Assembly (NCBI GenBank): GCA_029215795.1
Contig: JARDYH010000007.1
Coordinates: 77,945,763 to 78,009,762 of the forward strand
DNA length: 64,000 bases
Direction of reading: 5' to 3'
Origin: Anniella stebbinsi
Lineage: Eukaryota > Chordata > Lepidosauria > Squamata > Anniellidae
Shown in pieces: positions 49,450 to 60,923 of the stretch. Within the stretch, counting starts at the first letter, position 1. Every line of letters starts with the position of its first letter. The notes beneath the pieces were generated by a model. That model was not told where the DNA came from, searched no databases, and saw only the letters and a program-made list of their open reading frames with translations. The position numbers and the translations under genes were made by a program.

Positions 49450-50005
49450 TACTATTTATTTATTTATTTATTTATTTATTACATTTGTATACCGCCCCAT
49501 AGCCGAAGCTCTTTGGGTGGTTTACGTAGGATTAAAAACAATTAAAAACAATATACAAAAATTAAAACAGCAAAAACATACAACATACACACAATCTGTT
49601 CATTTAAAAACCACTTCAACACTTCAAAAAACTACAAAAACAAAACAAAACAAACCCAGGCTCCTCAGATATTGCCAAATGCCTGAGAGAAGAGGAAAGT
49701 CTTGACCTGGCGCCGAAAAGATAACAATGTTGGTGTCAGGCGGGCCTCGTTGGGGAGATCGTTCCACAATTGGGGAGCCACCACAGAGAAGGCCCTCTCT
49801 CTTGTTGCCGACTTCCGAGCTTCCCTCGGAGGAGGCACTCGGAGGAGGGCCTTAGATGTTGAACGTAGTGTTCGGGTAGGTTCATGTCGGGAAAGGCGTT
49901 CCATCAGGTATTGTGGTCCCAAGCCGTGTAAGGCTTTATAGGTTAAAACCAGCACCTTGAACCGGGCTCGGAAACATACAGGCAGCCAATGCAATCGGGC
50001 CAGAT
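49450..50005 (-). mobile_element. L2/CR1-like LINE 3' end (copy B)
   Basis: Sense is minus. The coding remnant at 49665-49994 reads HWLPVCFRARFKVLVLTYKA, LHGLGPQYLMERL, RERAFSVVAPQLWNDLPNEA and RRQVKTFLFSQAF. The tail is ggggcggtatacaaatg with (TAAA)n at 49453-49480. It diverges from copy A at about 50003. Confidence 0.8.
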
Positions 50006-50089
50006 GTGGACTACTCCCTGCAGACTTGGGCTTGCAGTTTGAGTGTACTTGTGGACTATTCGCTGAACCTAGATGCCTAGCTTTCAGCA

Positions 50090-50460
50090 GTGACTAGAAG
50101 TGTGTTTTCACAATTGAGGCTAGAGTACCAACTGCGATCATTCCTAGAGATGTCTGATCTGGCTATGGTCACTCACGCCTTAGTTACATCCAGTTTGCAC
50201 TACTGTAACGTGCTGTACGTGGGACTGCTTTTGAAAATTGTTCAGAAACTGCAGCTGACTTTGTATCTCTCTCTCTGCTACCCTTCCACCAGCGCTCAAA
50301 TACATTTTTATTGACGCGCTGCTTTGCCATGTAAGCTGATTTTGGGGGTTGGGTGCTGTTTTTTAAAATTGTTTTTGTAATGTGTTTTAATGTATGTGTT
50401 TTATGACTGTTTTAACTAAGATTTTATGTTTTATTTAAAATAATTAAAATAGAGTTTGTT
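50090..50460 (+). pseudogene. L2-like LINE C-terminal fragment
   Basis: The frame at 50090-50314 shows LRSFLEMSDLAMVTHALVTS, SLHYCNVLYVGLLLKIVQKL and QL, the conserved thumb-region segment of L2/CR1-type reverse transcriptases. It is followed by a T-rich 3' UTR. The orientation is opposite to the adjacent 49450-50005 copy. Confidence 0.75.
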
Positions 50461-51230
50461 TCTGATGCCTTCATCACCTGCAGCTCTCTGGGTGGTCATT
50501 GCAGGGCCCTGGACTTTAGTCCCAATGTCCAGCCCTAGCTGCACCACTGATCATGCATTGATTGGTTGTTCCTAGGAAGACAGTTCAGACCTGTTTTTAG
50601 ACCAGTTTATTCCTCACTAGAAGTAAGTAAGAAGTAAGCCTTCCTCTGCCCTGGTCAGTTGCCATCCTGAGCAGCAGTCTGGAAGGCCAGGTCTTGCATT
50701 GTCTTTTTACCTCATCCATACCATTTCTTTCAATCTGTTTCAGCATCCATTCAACTTCCCTCTACAGAGTTAAGTATTTGATCCTCTACTTGCTCTTGCT
50801 TGCAGAGGATCAAGTTCCTGCTGTTCAAGTTCCGTTATCAATGAAGTTGAAGACTGAGTTACATACAAGTGTGGATTGGATGTGTATTTAGCTGCCTGGA
50901 TAGACAAAGGGCCCAATGTGTGTTGAGATCAGAACACAGGAGGCTGGTGGATTTCATGAAGAGTCATCCCATCTCCCCGCCAAATAACTCAAGCACTATT
51001 TGCAGGGAGCTTCATATTGAAGAGGGCCGTCCTTCTTCCTTAGAGGAAGACTGTATTATGGCACAAATAAGAAAAAAGGCTTTAAAAGCCATTTGTATAT
51101 CTTGGTGCTGTTTGGGCTAGCACTTGATAACAAAAAGAGCACTTAGCAACAGTTGGGAAGTCTGCTGCTAGTCCCTTACTGCGCTGCCTCCATCTGTGTC
51201 TATGACTGTTGAAGGTCTGTGAATACATAC

Positions 51231-51264
51231 GTGTGTGTGTGTGTGTCTTTGTGTATATGAGAAT

Positions 51265-51311
<47 letters not shown>
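51231..51311. repeat. (GT)n ... (GA)n compound microsatellite
   Basis: A GT run at 51231-51246 and a GA run at 51264-51311 are separated by a short mixed segment. Confidence 0.95.
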
Positions 51312-51314
<3 letters not shown>

Positions 51315-51981
51315 CTTAGCAAATATGAGGAAGCAGGGCTGGATGTGACTCTCCATCTATTTCAGTTTACAGTTCTATATTCATGAGGCTGTCTTTGGTG
51401 CTAATTTGCCATAATTACTGAAAGGTGTGTGGGGTTTTTATATTTTGTCTAGGGTCCCCAAGAATCTCTCTGCAGCAGGGAACAAATTATTCTGTTTATA
51501 TATCTTGAATCCAAGTGCTCCATATGGAATATTTAATCCCTGAGATTTGCAGTCTTGCCGTCTCAAGGGCTCACCATCAGCAATACTATTATTCAAATAT
51601 CGCTTATTCCAAAGGCTCATAATCTAAAATAGAAAAAAGAGAAAAGGGTTTTTTTTGGGGAGGAGAGGGTAGATGAAGAGGGGGTGGGGGTCGGGGTGAG
51701 ATAAGATAGGAAAATAAGAAAAAAAATGCCATGCAAAATGATTCCATGTTTTTCCAGGTGGCCTGCTTTCTCTCTCAAGGGAAATTCACAATCCCTCTCC
51801 CTCTCCCCAGTTCTCCATGGAGAATGGTATTTTCTGCTCTCCTGGGAACAAGCAATTCTGCAGCAGAAAAACTTAAAATGACAGGCTGAGATGTCCCTCG
51901 TGCAGCAATTTCCTTTCACTTCCAAGATAAGTGTTAATTTTCTTCATTCATGGCTCTGTTGTTAAACTCTTATAGCAAAAA

Positions 51982-51983
<2 letters not shown>

Positions 51984-52017
<34 letters not shown>
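51984..52017. repeat. (TA)n microsatellite
   Basis: About 17 TA units, self-complementary and cruciform-prone. Confidence 0.95.
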
Positions 52018-52020
<3 letters not shown>

Positions 52021-53652
52021 AATTAGCAGCATTTTCAAAAAGGTTGCAAAAGCCTGGACTATATCAGGAGAAGGTACATGGGCAATACAATCAGGTGTAC
52101 TGTTGTGGCATCCATAAAACCCTCAGTGTTGGATCTCCAGTTATGGTTTATGTAACAAACAATAAATACTGTTCGAACCCAGATCAGTTCATTTTTGGAT
52201 AGCTTTCTGGAGCCTAAGTGCTGGACATGTGGATTACCACATGCAAAGCTCTCCCACTTTCTTTGAGATTATTCAGATGGCTTTTCATCCTGGAAGGAAA
52301 ATATAGCTAGGATTATAGAGGACCCTAGAAGCACCCTATCACCTTCAAACCACACAGGCTGCTATAAGACATATTCCAGTAAAACTAAACAGCTCAGAAG
52401 ACATGGTTCCTAGAAGCCACTCCGTCACAAAATACATAATATTGCAGGCAGGGCTGGCCCAAGTCATTTCGTTGCCTGAGGCGGAGCTGCAAATGGTGTC
52501 CCTCAGCCACCTAAGTGAAGGTGCATAGGATGCAAAGGCAGGCACCTTATTTGGGCACATGAGCAGAAACTCCCACAAGCATCTCAAGCAGTAAAACAAT
52601 ATTAATAAACTGACATTGAAGCAAGGAGCAGAGCAACGGTACATGATGGTAGGGAAACGTTGGTATGGTTGTCACTCTAGCCACATTGTTACACATTAGT
52701 ATTTATTGCCATAGCTTCCCTCTTCATTTTTGTATCGAAAACAGAAACTTTGAGCCCTGTTAGAAATTATTTTTTTTTAAAAAAACTGCAATTAGAATTT
52801 CCATTGTAAATTGTGTGCAAGAGCTATGTTCACCAGCATTCACAAAGGAAGCTTTCCTGATTACAAGATGCCGCTTGCATTGTTTCTGAATGCTCCTGTG
52901 TTTGCTTTCTTCACTAGCTGAAATTTGGGCTAGAGAAATTTAGGCCTTTGTGGTTAGAATGAGAAACAAGACCAAAGGACAGAGTTCCTTTTGGTTTTGT
53001 GCTGGGCCGGGCTCATGAACTTGGTGATTCACGATTGGCAGATGAAGAAAAGTGTTGCATTTCTGAATCACGTTTTGAAGTTGTCCTTGTGGTTGTGATT
53101 CTTTGTTGTTAATTAAGAGTAGCCATGATTTCCTCTGAGACTCTGGCAGCATCAGCATCTGCTTCTTAATTCCAGTCCCTCTGAAACTTCCTTCAGTTGC
53201 TTTTTCACGCCTAATGGCGTTCTGCAGAGACGCTTGTTATGTCAAATGCGCTGAACGTTTTGATCAAAGCTTTTCTTTTGCTCAGAGTGAATATGGGCAT
53301 AGGTTACTGTAGCTGACACAGAGCTCATCGAATCTGAAGTTGTGGTTGACTCTTGGGTAAGCTCACTCATCTCTCACGGAAATATATTCCTTCTTCTGTG
53401 GGGTACAGCTAGTGATTCATCTGTACATAAATTAGTTCTCCTTCAGTCTGTCTTCGTTTGTTAAAAGTTGATTTCCCTCCACAATTTGTTTTGGTAGGCT
53501 AGGGCTGTTGCAAAATGCCTCCACCCACCCCCAATTCACTATCCCATTGACAGGGGGAAAACTGGGGGAGGGCATTTTGCCATTTTCAGTGATGGGAGTG
53601 GTAACATATGAAACTATTTGGGAGACTGAGAGGGTAAGTTGTGTGTTTACAG

Positions 53653-54110
53653 TATTTATTTATTTATTTATTTACTGCATTTCTATACCGCCCAATAACC
53701 GAAGCTCTCTGGGTGGTTTACAAAAATTAAAAACCATTCAAAATATAAAATAATGACAGTATAAAGACAAAATTTAAAATGCAGTATAAAAGCACGACCA
53801 GGATAAAAACCGAGTAGCCACGTAGAAATTGATAGGGATTTAAAATACAAATTTAAACAGCAAGGTTAAAAATCAAACTGAAGAACTGTTAAAACACTGT
53901 GAAAATAAAAAGGTCTTCACCTGGCGTCTAAAGGAGTATAATGTAGATGCCAGGCAAACCTCTCTGGGGAGCTCATTCCACAGCCGGGGTGCCACAGCAA
54001 AGAAGGCCCTCCTCCTAGTAACCACCTGTCTCACTTCCTTTGGCAGGGGCTCATGGAGAAGGACCCCCGAGGATGATCTTAGGGTCTGGGCAGGTACATT
54101 AGGTGCTGTT
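53653..54110 (-). mobile_element. L2/CR1-like LINE 3' end (copy C)
   Basis: Sense is minus. The coding remnant at 53873-54178 reads TRRRAFFAVAPRLWNELPRE and FRRQVKTFLFSQCF. The tail is tttgtaaaccacccagagag and gggcggtatagaaatgcagt with (TAAA)n at 53653-53676. Confidence 0.78.
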
Positions 54111-54289
54111 TTGTTACTGTGCTTAGATGTTGTTGTGATGTAATGTTGTGGCAGAAGTGGCTTCCGATTCACCCCCACACCATTTCCTTGTTCATAATGG
54201 AGGCAGTGATGTAGCTTATGTATTTATTACATTTCTATACTGCTCAATAGGAAATATTTTCAAACAAAGAATTTCCGATGTTGATGTAC

Positions 54290-54750
54290 AAACTGACTTA
54301 GCTGACCTAATAGCCAAAGCCACTACAAAATGGCTAGCCAGGACAAAATGACAGCACCAATATGAAAAATACCTGTCATTCCCCATGAAAATGGAAGATC
54401 GGATAGTTTTTACTAGATTACATTTCGAACAAATGCATACAATGATTAAATGGGGCTGATATTATGGTATCCCAGTACAGAATAGATTGTGTGTTTGTGG
54501 AGATCTAGTTCTGGAGGATCTGGCCCATTATGTGCTTGAGTGTAGGTTATATTCTGATATTAGAGAAAATTATTTAGATTCTTTCTTAAAGAAAATGAAA
54601 GATTGGGGTATATCACACAAACTGGACTTTCTTCTACAATCGGAAAATCAAAGGGTTGCAGCGTTTGCGACTAAAGCCGCAAGGTGCAGAGAAAAGTTCC
54701 TTTATTCACCTGATTCTTTTTCTGTAAAGGGCCATAGTAACTCGTAGATC
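54290..54750 (+). pseudogene. non-LTR retroelement C-terminal fragment with zinc-knuckle-like motif
   Basis: The frame at 54487-54747 reads CVCGDLVLEDLAHYVLECRL, YSDIRENYLDSF, and QNQRVAAFATKAARCREKF-like sequence. The C-x-C-x(9)-H-x(4)-C spacing and the YxDIR follow-up resemble the C-terminal cysteine/histidine motif of some non-LTR retrotransposons. It is followed by an A/T-rich 3' stretch. The exact clade is not recognised. Confidence 0.55.
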
Positions 54751-55129
54751 TGAACATTTTAAAATTGCACCTTGACAAGATTTTAACTCTTGTTTTAGCT
54801 TTTTAATTGCAATGTTTTATGGTTGTATAAGCTAAATTCTGTTTAATTTTATTCATCTTCTTGTTTTATGTGTCGATTTTAAATCATGATTTTTGCTCTA
54901 AATATGTAAACCTATTACAGTTTTAATGATGGATATTGTTTTTCTCTAGCAATGGTCCTCGGACCCAGCAATAAAGTACTTTACTATTTACTACTGCTCA
55001 ATAGCTGAAGCTTTCTGGGCAGTTCACAACAATAGCCCACCAACCAGCCAGAGCTCTACTGGGGAGTGGCTACCGGTGGATTGCCACTGGTCAACCATTT
55101 CCTTGCTCCAGATAGATACTCTACCTCAG

Positions 55130-55265
55130 ACTCCAACAATCTGGTGCCCTCCAAATGTTTTGGACTACAGTTCTCATCAGCTCTAGCCAGCATGGCTAGT
55201 GGTCTGGAATTCTGGGAGTTGTAGTCTAACACACCTGGAGGGCATTAGGTTAGGGAAGAAGGCTG
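55130..55265. mobile_element. short palindromic MITE with ACTACAACTCCCAGAA motif
   Basis: The left arm reads tggtgccctccaaatgtttt and ggactacagttctcatcagc. The right arm carries the inverse, ctgggagttgtagtctaaca with ctggagggcattaggtt. A related copy lies at 58765-58880 and a half copy at 55835-55895. Confidence 0.65.
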
Positions 55266-55274
55266 TTCTACTTA

Positions 55275-55385
55275 GAGTAAAAAACCAACAACAGAGCTTC
55301 CTGTGGCACCTTAAAGACTAATAAATTTATTGTGGCAAAAATTTCATGGAGTATATAGTATATTTCATCAGATGCGTTTCTGTCT
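55275..55385. mobile_element. partial gtggcaccttaaagacta-family repeat
   Basis: It contains cctgtggcaccttaaagact, aataaatttattgtggc and ttcatcagatgcg, matching one end of the repeat at 4930-5340. Confidence 0.6.
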
Positions 55386-56109
55386 CCCCACTTTGTCAAG
55401 GATGCCCAATAAGGAGGCTGGGGGAACTGTCCCAAGTTTTCTAAGATCCAATGGATCTGGCATCTCAAAGCCTGAGATTCATGGAGTGGGGCCTAATGAT
55501 GTCATGGGTTGGGACAAAGTAATATCACGGGGAAGGATTTTGTGATGTCATGGGTTTGCCAACTCTTAAAAGTAAAAAAATCTGATGTCTTAACAAGGTC
55601 CAGGGATGGAGACCAGTAGTAAAGGAGTGGAACTAGAGATGTGAAGGCAAGGGGAGATACAAAAAATGAGGGCAGGGGAACAACAGCATCCTGCCCCCTC
55701 ATTGGGCAGGCTTCTTATGGGTCTCCTTATGTAATATTTTCTGAATCTGAATGAGTGATTCTTTTCTTTTTTTCTCTTTTTAAAATCAGTTTTTAAAAGA
55801 ATTTTGCTGCAAAACACCTAATTCTACAACCTACTGGCTGGGAATGATGGGCTTTGTAGTCCAATACCAGTGGAGGGCCCCAGGTTGGGCAAGGCTGTAC
55901 TGAGACAAGTCCTGAAGGTGGTAATTTGAGATTAACTGACAGCCTTGAGGTTTAAACTTGTTTGCCTTGAGCCCCCCTGAGACTGGACCCCAAAATATGA
56001 GCCTCGGGGCTAAGAACCAGCCACCCTATGAAAGATCCTGTGAATTTCAGGAAAGGGCTGTGCATGCACCACAGAACATTGCTTCTCTCAAAGCAAAGCT
56101 TCTTGCAAA

Positions 56110-57000
56110 CTGCCTGCCTTTGATGTCATTTCAGAGGCAACAGGGATGTCTGAAGAAGCTGATCTGTAAAAGTACAGAGCTTTTCCAAGTGTGTGGCCAG
56201 GTGTCTGCTTTTTCAGAAGGCAGTCCTCTATTTGAAGGGCTGTCAGAGGATCCTCCTCTATTTGAAGGCATCCTTTATTTGAAGGGCTATCTTGTCCCTT
56301 TCTGGTTTAAAGAAATAGAACCATAAGAACTGCTGCCCATCAAACAGCATCTGGGGGCTGCCTTCACAGCATCCTGTTGGTGGCACCTCCCTCCAAAACC
56401 CCACAGTTTCCCTCTCCTGGGGTGGAGTCGGGTAATCCTGATGCCGAGGAGGGAGTGGGGGTTTCCTGCAGCCATCCGGGTACCGGAGCCACCCCCTGGT
56501 GGAAGGCAACCAATTGCCAGTCACCTTCCACCAGGGACTGCCCCCAGATTGGCCCGGAGTGATGTCAGATGGCAGAAGAGCCATACTGACATCGCTCCAA
56601 GTGAAAAAGTTGGGGTAAGTCCCCGGCGTTTTCAATCTGCAGCTTCACGGGAAAGACCCATGGTGGCTGCAAAGCTGAGCCTGTGTCGTGTTACTGACGC
56701 AGCACAGATCTGCAGCCACTGCGTTGCTTTCCCTATATATAGACAGCCCCCCGGACAGCAGACTGAACAGGCAGGGCACACAGATCAGCTGATCACAGTC
56801 TTCTGCCTTATGGTAAGATGCCCCACATTTCTATTCAAACTGTAATAATGATTTCTAAATTTGTATTTATACCTATAAGTTATCACATTTCATGCAAATC
56901 GGTTCTCTTTTCTTTTTTTGGTGATGGTCGTCCTCTTTCTGGGGGCGTTTCATAAGTGGCCAGGGGATAATGGGGGGGGGGGGCGCTTGTTGGAACCATT
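56110..57000. mobile_element. degenerate hAT-like DNA transposon region
   Basis: Words such as tcctctatttgaagggctgt, repeated three times at 56225-56290, and the trailing gatggtcgtcctctttctgg are shared with 58660-58760 and 59055-59390. This is probably a longer relative of the TAGGGTGACCA MITEs. The open frame at 56441-56845 is a by-product of GC content. A G10 run lies near 56973. Confidence 0.4.
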
Positions 57001-57079
57001 GGCACTTGTTAGCATTCGGGGGAGAGTGAGGCATTCATATCTAGAGACTAGAAAAGTAATGCACACACACATACAATTC

Positions 57080-57485
57080 TACACACACTAGAACCTGTGA
57101 TCAACCCGTGAAGCTGGTGGGAGAATTCAAGACAGACAAAAGGAAATACTTAAATATTAAATCCATGGTTAAACTATGGCTTTCCCTACCACAAGATGTG
57201 ATGGCCATGAACTTGGGCCACATTAAAAGAGGATTAGACAAGTTCATGGAGGATAAGGCTATCAATAACTACCAGTAGGATGGCTACATATTACCTCCAG
57301 CTTCAGAGGCAGTACGCCTCCGAGTATCGGCTGCTGGAAAACATAACCGGCAGGAGAGGGCTGTTGCGTTCATGACTTGCTTGTGGGTTTCCTATTGGGG
57401 CAGCTGCTTGGTCACTGTGGGAACAGAATGTCGGGCTAGGTAGGCTTTTGGTCTGATCCAGCAACGCTCTTCTTATGTCCTTAAC
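57080..57485 (+). mobile_element. CR1/L2-like LINE 3' fragment, sense
   Basis: It reads gggagaattcaagacagaca, aagaggattagacaagttca, tggaggataaggctatcaat, and ends ggtctgatccagcaacgctc with ttcttatgtcctt. It is the sense counterpart of the fragments at 24890, 36700 and 40905. Confidence 0.7.
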
Positions 57486-57619
57486 ACCTGGAGGGCCAGA
57501 GGTTTCTCACTGATGATTTAACCCTACCCCAAAGCATACCTTTCTTCTTTAGAAAGATACCTTCTTTTTCCTTAGGAGAAAATGTAAATCACTTAATTGA
57601 CTAATCTTTTTTTTTTTTT

Positions 57620-58650
57620 TTTAGTGGAATGCTAGCCCTTTTTTGGACTGGTCGCCGTTTCTCCTTCTTAGTTTGTGATTTGCCACAGACTCTCGATTTG
57701 ATGTTTAATTTAACGTTATTTCATGTCGCAAGCCCTGCTGTAAGAGTGAAGGTCAGCATGACAGCTGGCTAAATGAGTTCATGCTGCGTGGAAGGACAAA
57801 GCGAGCGTTTAACTGCCTGTGCTCATTAGCACGTTTCATATCTTCGTCATCCCGACCGTTTCCTCCCAAGCAATAAAGAAACATTCATGTGACACAAGGC
57901 AGGGCACTTCCCACATGAAAAGAGCGGATTCGGGATAGTGGGTTTGGTTGGAGCACATTTCGCGAGTGCTCAACCTTGCCCTTGCCCTCATCAAAAGAGA
58001 TCCAACTTGTGAATCTCACACCATGTGCCCATCCCTGCTGTAACCAATTAGCTGTTTTTCTAGTAAAAAGCCCTGGTACAGAAGAGCAGTGGGAAGAGCA
58101 GTTAAATCAGATTTAGGCCAAAGGATACTAGAGAGGGAGGGTGGAAGGATAGATAGGCTATAAATGTGTCAGAGGCAAGACTGTGGCGATACCAGGGCTG
58201 GTTTGGCTTTTTTGTGGAGTGGGGTGGGGTATAGAGCTTTAGCTATTGGGCGGTATAGAAATAATATATATATATATGTGCCAGGGGAGAGGAGCAATGT
58301 ATGGCTAGAGTGATCACTTGCTGATTGCCAACAAAGAGGAACACCAATGTGCAGAAAATGGACGCACGCTACTTTTTATATATAGATGCAAATTAAATAG
58401 AAATAAAGTACAACTCACCATAGCAAGGAAGAGTGCGACCAAGGCCAGATCTACACCAAGCAGGATATAACACCATGAAGGCAGTTTGAAAATGGTATAT
58501 GGAATGTCTCATGGGCCCCAACAGTTGTCAGTGCAGTTCAATACCATTATAAAACATTAGGGTAGATTCTGCCCTAATGACCTTGCTCATTCTTCTGTCC
58601 AGGTGCTGGTGATAAGCAATTTCAAGGCCCCTGTTCTCCCTTCATAGGAT
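57620..58650. other. mostly unique upstream sequence
   Basis: 57650-57900 lacks repeat hallmarks and keeps several CpG words (see findings). 58260-58280 is a short TA run. There is no gene. Confidence 0.5.
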
Positions 58651-58908
58651 TCTTTATCTTTAAACTGGACTTGGGCAGGACAGATAGAAGATGCCTACAA
58701 GATAGAGGACAGTCCTCTGGCAGGCTGTCACACAAAGGACTGTCCTCTGTAAAGGAGAACACATGCTTGTGGCTCTCCAGATTTTTTGGCCTACAGCTCC
58801 CATTATCCCTCACCATTGGCTTTGCTGGTTAGGGATGATGGGAGTTGTAGACCCCAAACCTCTGGAGATCCCCCAGGTGTTCACCCCTAATATATCTGTT
58901 CATGCTAG

Positions 58909-59055
58909 GCAGGGCTCCTGCAGCTTTAATTGTTGCGATGAAGAGGGCATTTCACCAGATGCTGCATGCATAGAAATGACACCAGCCGAAATTCCCTTTT
59001 CTATACAACTGCTAAAAATACAGGAGCCCTGCCCTCTTTTTCATATGGTCACCCT
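58909..59055. mobile_element. truncated 172-bp-type MITE
   Basis: It matches the 63385-63556 unit from gcagggctcctgcagcttta to catatggtcaccct but lacks the left terminal 20-25 bp. Confidence 0.7.
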
Positions 59056-60395
59056 TTTTGTGCCCATTTTTACAGAGGACCACCCTGTATTTGAAAGCAT
59101 CCACTATTTGAAGGGCTGTCTTGTCCAATTCCAGTTCAAAGATGAGGAGCTATAAGAACTGTTCACATCTGGGCAGCAGATGGAACAAGGCAAACACATC
59201 ACCTAGTCACAATCTTCCACACTATAGCGAGATGTACTGTATTTCTATCTAAATTATAATAATTCTATTTATATGGGGACCTATACACACCACACACACA
59301 TTTTATGCAAATTGCTGCGAACTTTTATTCTCTTTTTGTGATGCCCTCTTTTTTTTTTGGGAGATTCAGAAATGATCACCCTAAAGTACTAGATTTGCCT
59401 AAAAGCCAGTTACCGCCCCCCCCCCCCCCCCGCAAAAGCAGTGCTTCTAAGAACATTTGCGTTGGAAATACTTAATTTTTTTAAAAAAAAATCTTCAAAG
59501 ACACCTGGGGAAATACTTTTCAGGAGGAACTTATCCAATTATTGGTAGCAGCAGGCAGAATGGAAATTGCCCCAAACTGGAAAACAGCCACAAGATATAT
59601 AGTTCATGGTTGGTTCTCATAGGTTTGGCAGATTGCTCTCATGGAGAACATGACACATCGCAGTAGATTAATAAGAGGTGATATAAACAAGATCTATTTT
59701 TAGGAGCATGGTTTCCGTTCGTTTTGTATGTAAATGACGAATTTTCTGGGCAGAGTCCACCGGTTGCCCACTCTCCCTTCTGGAGAGATGACATTACTTG
59801 AAAATAAATGTAAACATCAACGAATAATTACCTGTTAAAATATGTTGGCAAATGACAACAATGCAATCCCTTGATCTTGCTAGTGTGTGAAAATTGTTTG
59901 TTGCTGTAACTTTCCAGTTATTGCATTTTTTTTGTAGTTCATTTTTTTTAAAAAAAAAATTAAAAGAAGTAATAAAAACATTTTCTAGTAGAAAGCATAA
60001 TGGGCTGGATCTGTAGAAAGGGATGTTAATAGGCAATTTCACAGCCCCCTTAAAAGACTCCTGTGGAAAACCTCTCCCCCATTTTCAGGGACCCCTCCAG
60101 CCCCTGACCCCTAGAGAAGGCTTTTCAGGGGGTTGCCAGGGGAAAGTCAGCTTTTGCCAGCCTCATTTTTTCTGGATATGTTCCAGTGTGTTTATGTTGG
60201 AGCTCACATATGATGTGGTCAAGGGGGAGACAAAAGTCACGTTTGTGTCAAAGGACATGTCAAAGGCCAGGTTACAAAAAGGGCAGACAAGGACCCCATT
60301 GGCCAGAGGCTGATGACATGGTCTAACAGTCCAGTTAAGGAATAGGCGGGCAAAGAGGTGGGGTGAGGTTGTTTTTGGAAAGATTAATTCGTCTG
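59056..60395. other. gene-free stretch
   Basis: 59055-59390 continues degenerate hAT-like sequence (ctgtatttgaaagcatccac, ending gatcaccctaa). C17 lies at 59415-59431, with poly-A/poly-T runs near 59480 and 59945. Nothing else is recognised. Confidence 0.5.
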
Positions 60396-60399
60396 AAAG

Positions 60400-60489
60400 A
60401 GGGCCATATCCAATGGTACTCCTACACAGAATAAGCCTATTGAAGTGGATGGGCTTAATCTAAATGGGACTGCCATTGGATATGGCCCT
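60400..60489. mobile_element. 90-bp palindromic element with exact 16-bp ends
   Basis: GGGCCATATCCAATGG at 60401-60416 and its perfect inverse at 60473-60488 bound a short interior. Flanking A and T extend the match to 17. It is non-coding and the target duplication is not evident. Confidence 0.65.
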
Positions 60490-60595
60490 GAGGAACCATT
60501 CAGTAATGTTTTATTTTTTAAAATTCCAAGCCTGCCTTTTACCCACAAAAGCAGGTTCCAGAGCAGCAAACAAAGACAAAAGAGCATAGCAACAA

Positions 60596-60915
60596 TAGGT
60601 TGACCAGATAAAATCCAGGTCAGGGCTCATGTAACTTTAACAGTTGTAGAGAAAAGGGAATTTCAGCCAGTGTCATTTGTATGCAATTAGTTCCTGGTGA
60701 AATCCCCTCTTCATCACAACAGTTAAAGGTGCATGCACTATACTAGAGTGACCATATACAAAAGAAGGCAGGGCCCCTGCAACTTTAACGGTTGTGATGA
60801 AGAGGGAATTTCATCAGGAACTAATTGCATACAAATGACACTGGCTGAAATCCCCTTTGCTCTACAACTGTTAAAGTTACATGAGCCCTGACCTGGATGT
60901 TATCTGGTCACCCTA
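60596..60915. mobile_element. inverted-dimer hAT-type MITE, 320 bp, copy 1
   Basis: The ends TAGGTTGACCAGAT and ATCTGGTCACCCTA are inverted repeats. The 8-bp target duplication AGCAACAA is exact (60588-60595 and 60916-60923). The right part (60744-60915, 172 bp, starting TAGAGTGACC) is a full-length unit like that at 63385-63556. The left part (60596-60743, 148 bp) is an inverted copy lacking about 24 bp of its inner end. It is non-coding. Confidence 0.92.
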
Positions 60916-60923
60916 AGCAACAA

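Larger units (their letters stand above)
50461..53645. other. gene-free upstream stretch
   Basis: It contains microsatellites (51231-51311, 51984-52017), a fragment of a dispersed repeat at 52447-52500 (gggctggcccaagtcatttc) and otherwise no recognisable gene or element. Confidence 0.6.

Noticed and set aside
56441..56845. 134-codon plus-strand frame
   Set aside because: It overlaps degenerate DNA-transposon sequence, has no domain and no splice context, and is overlapped by another frame on the opposite strand.
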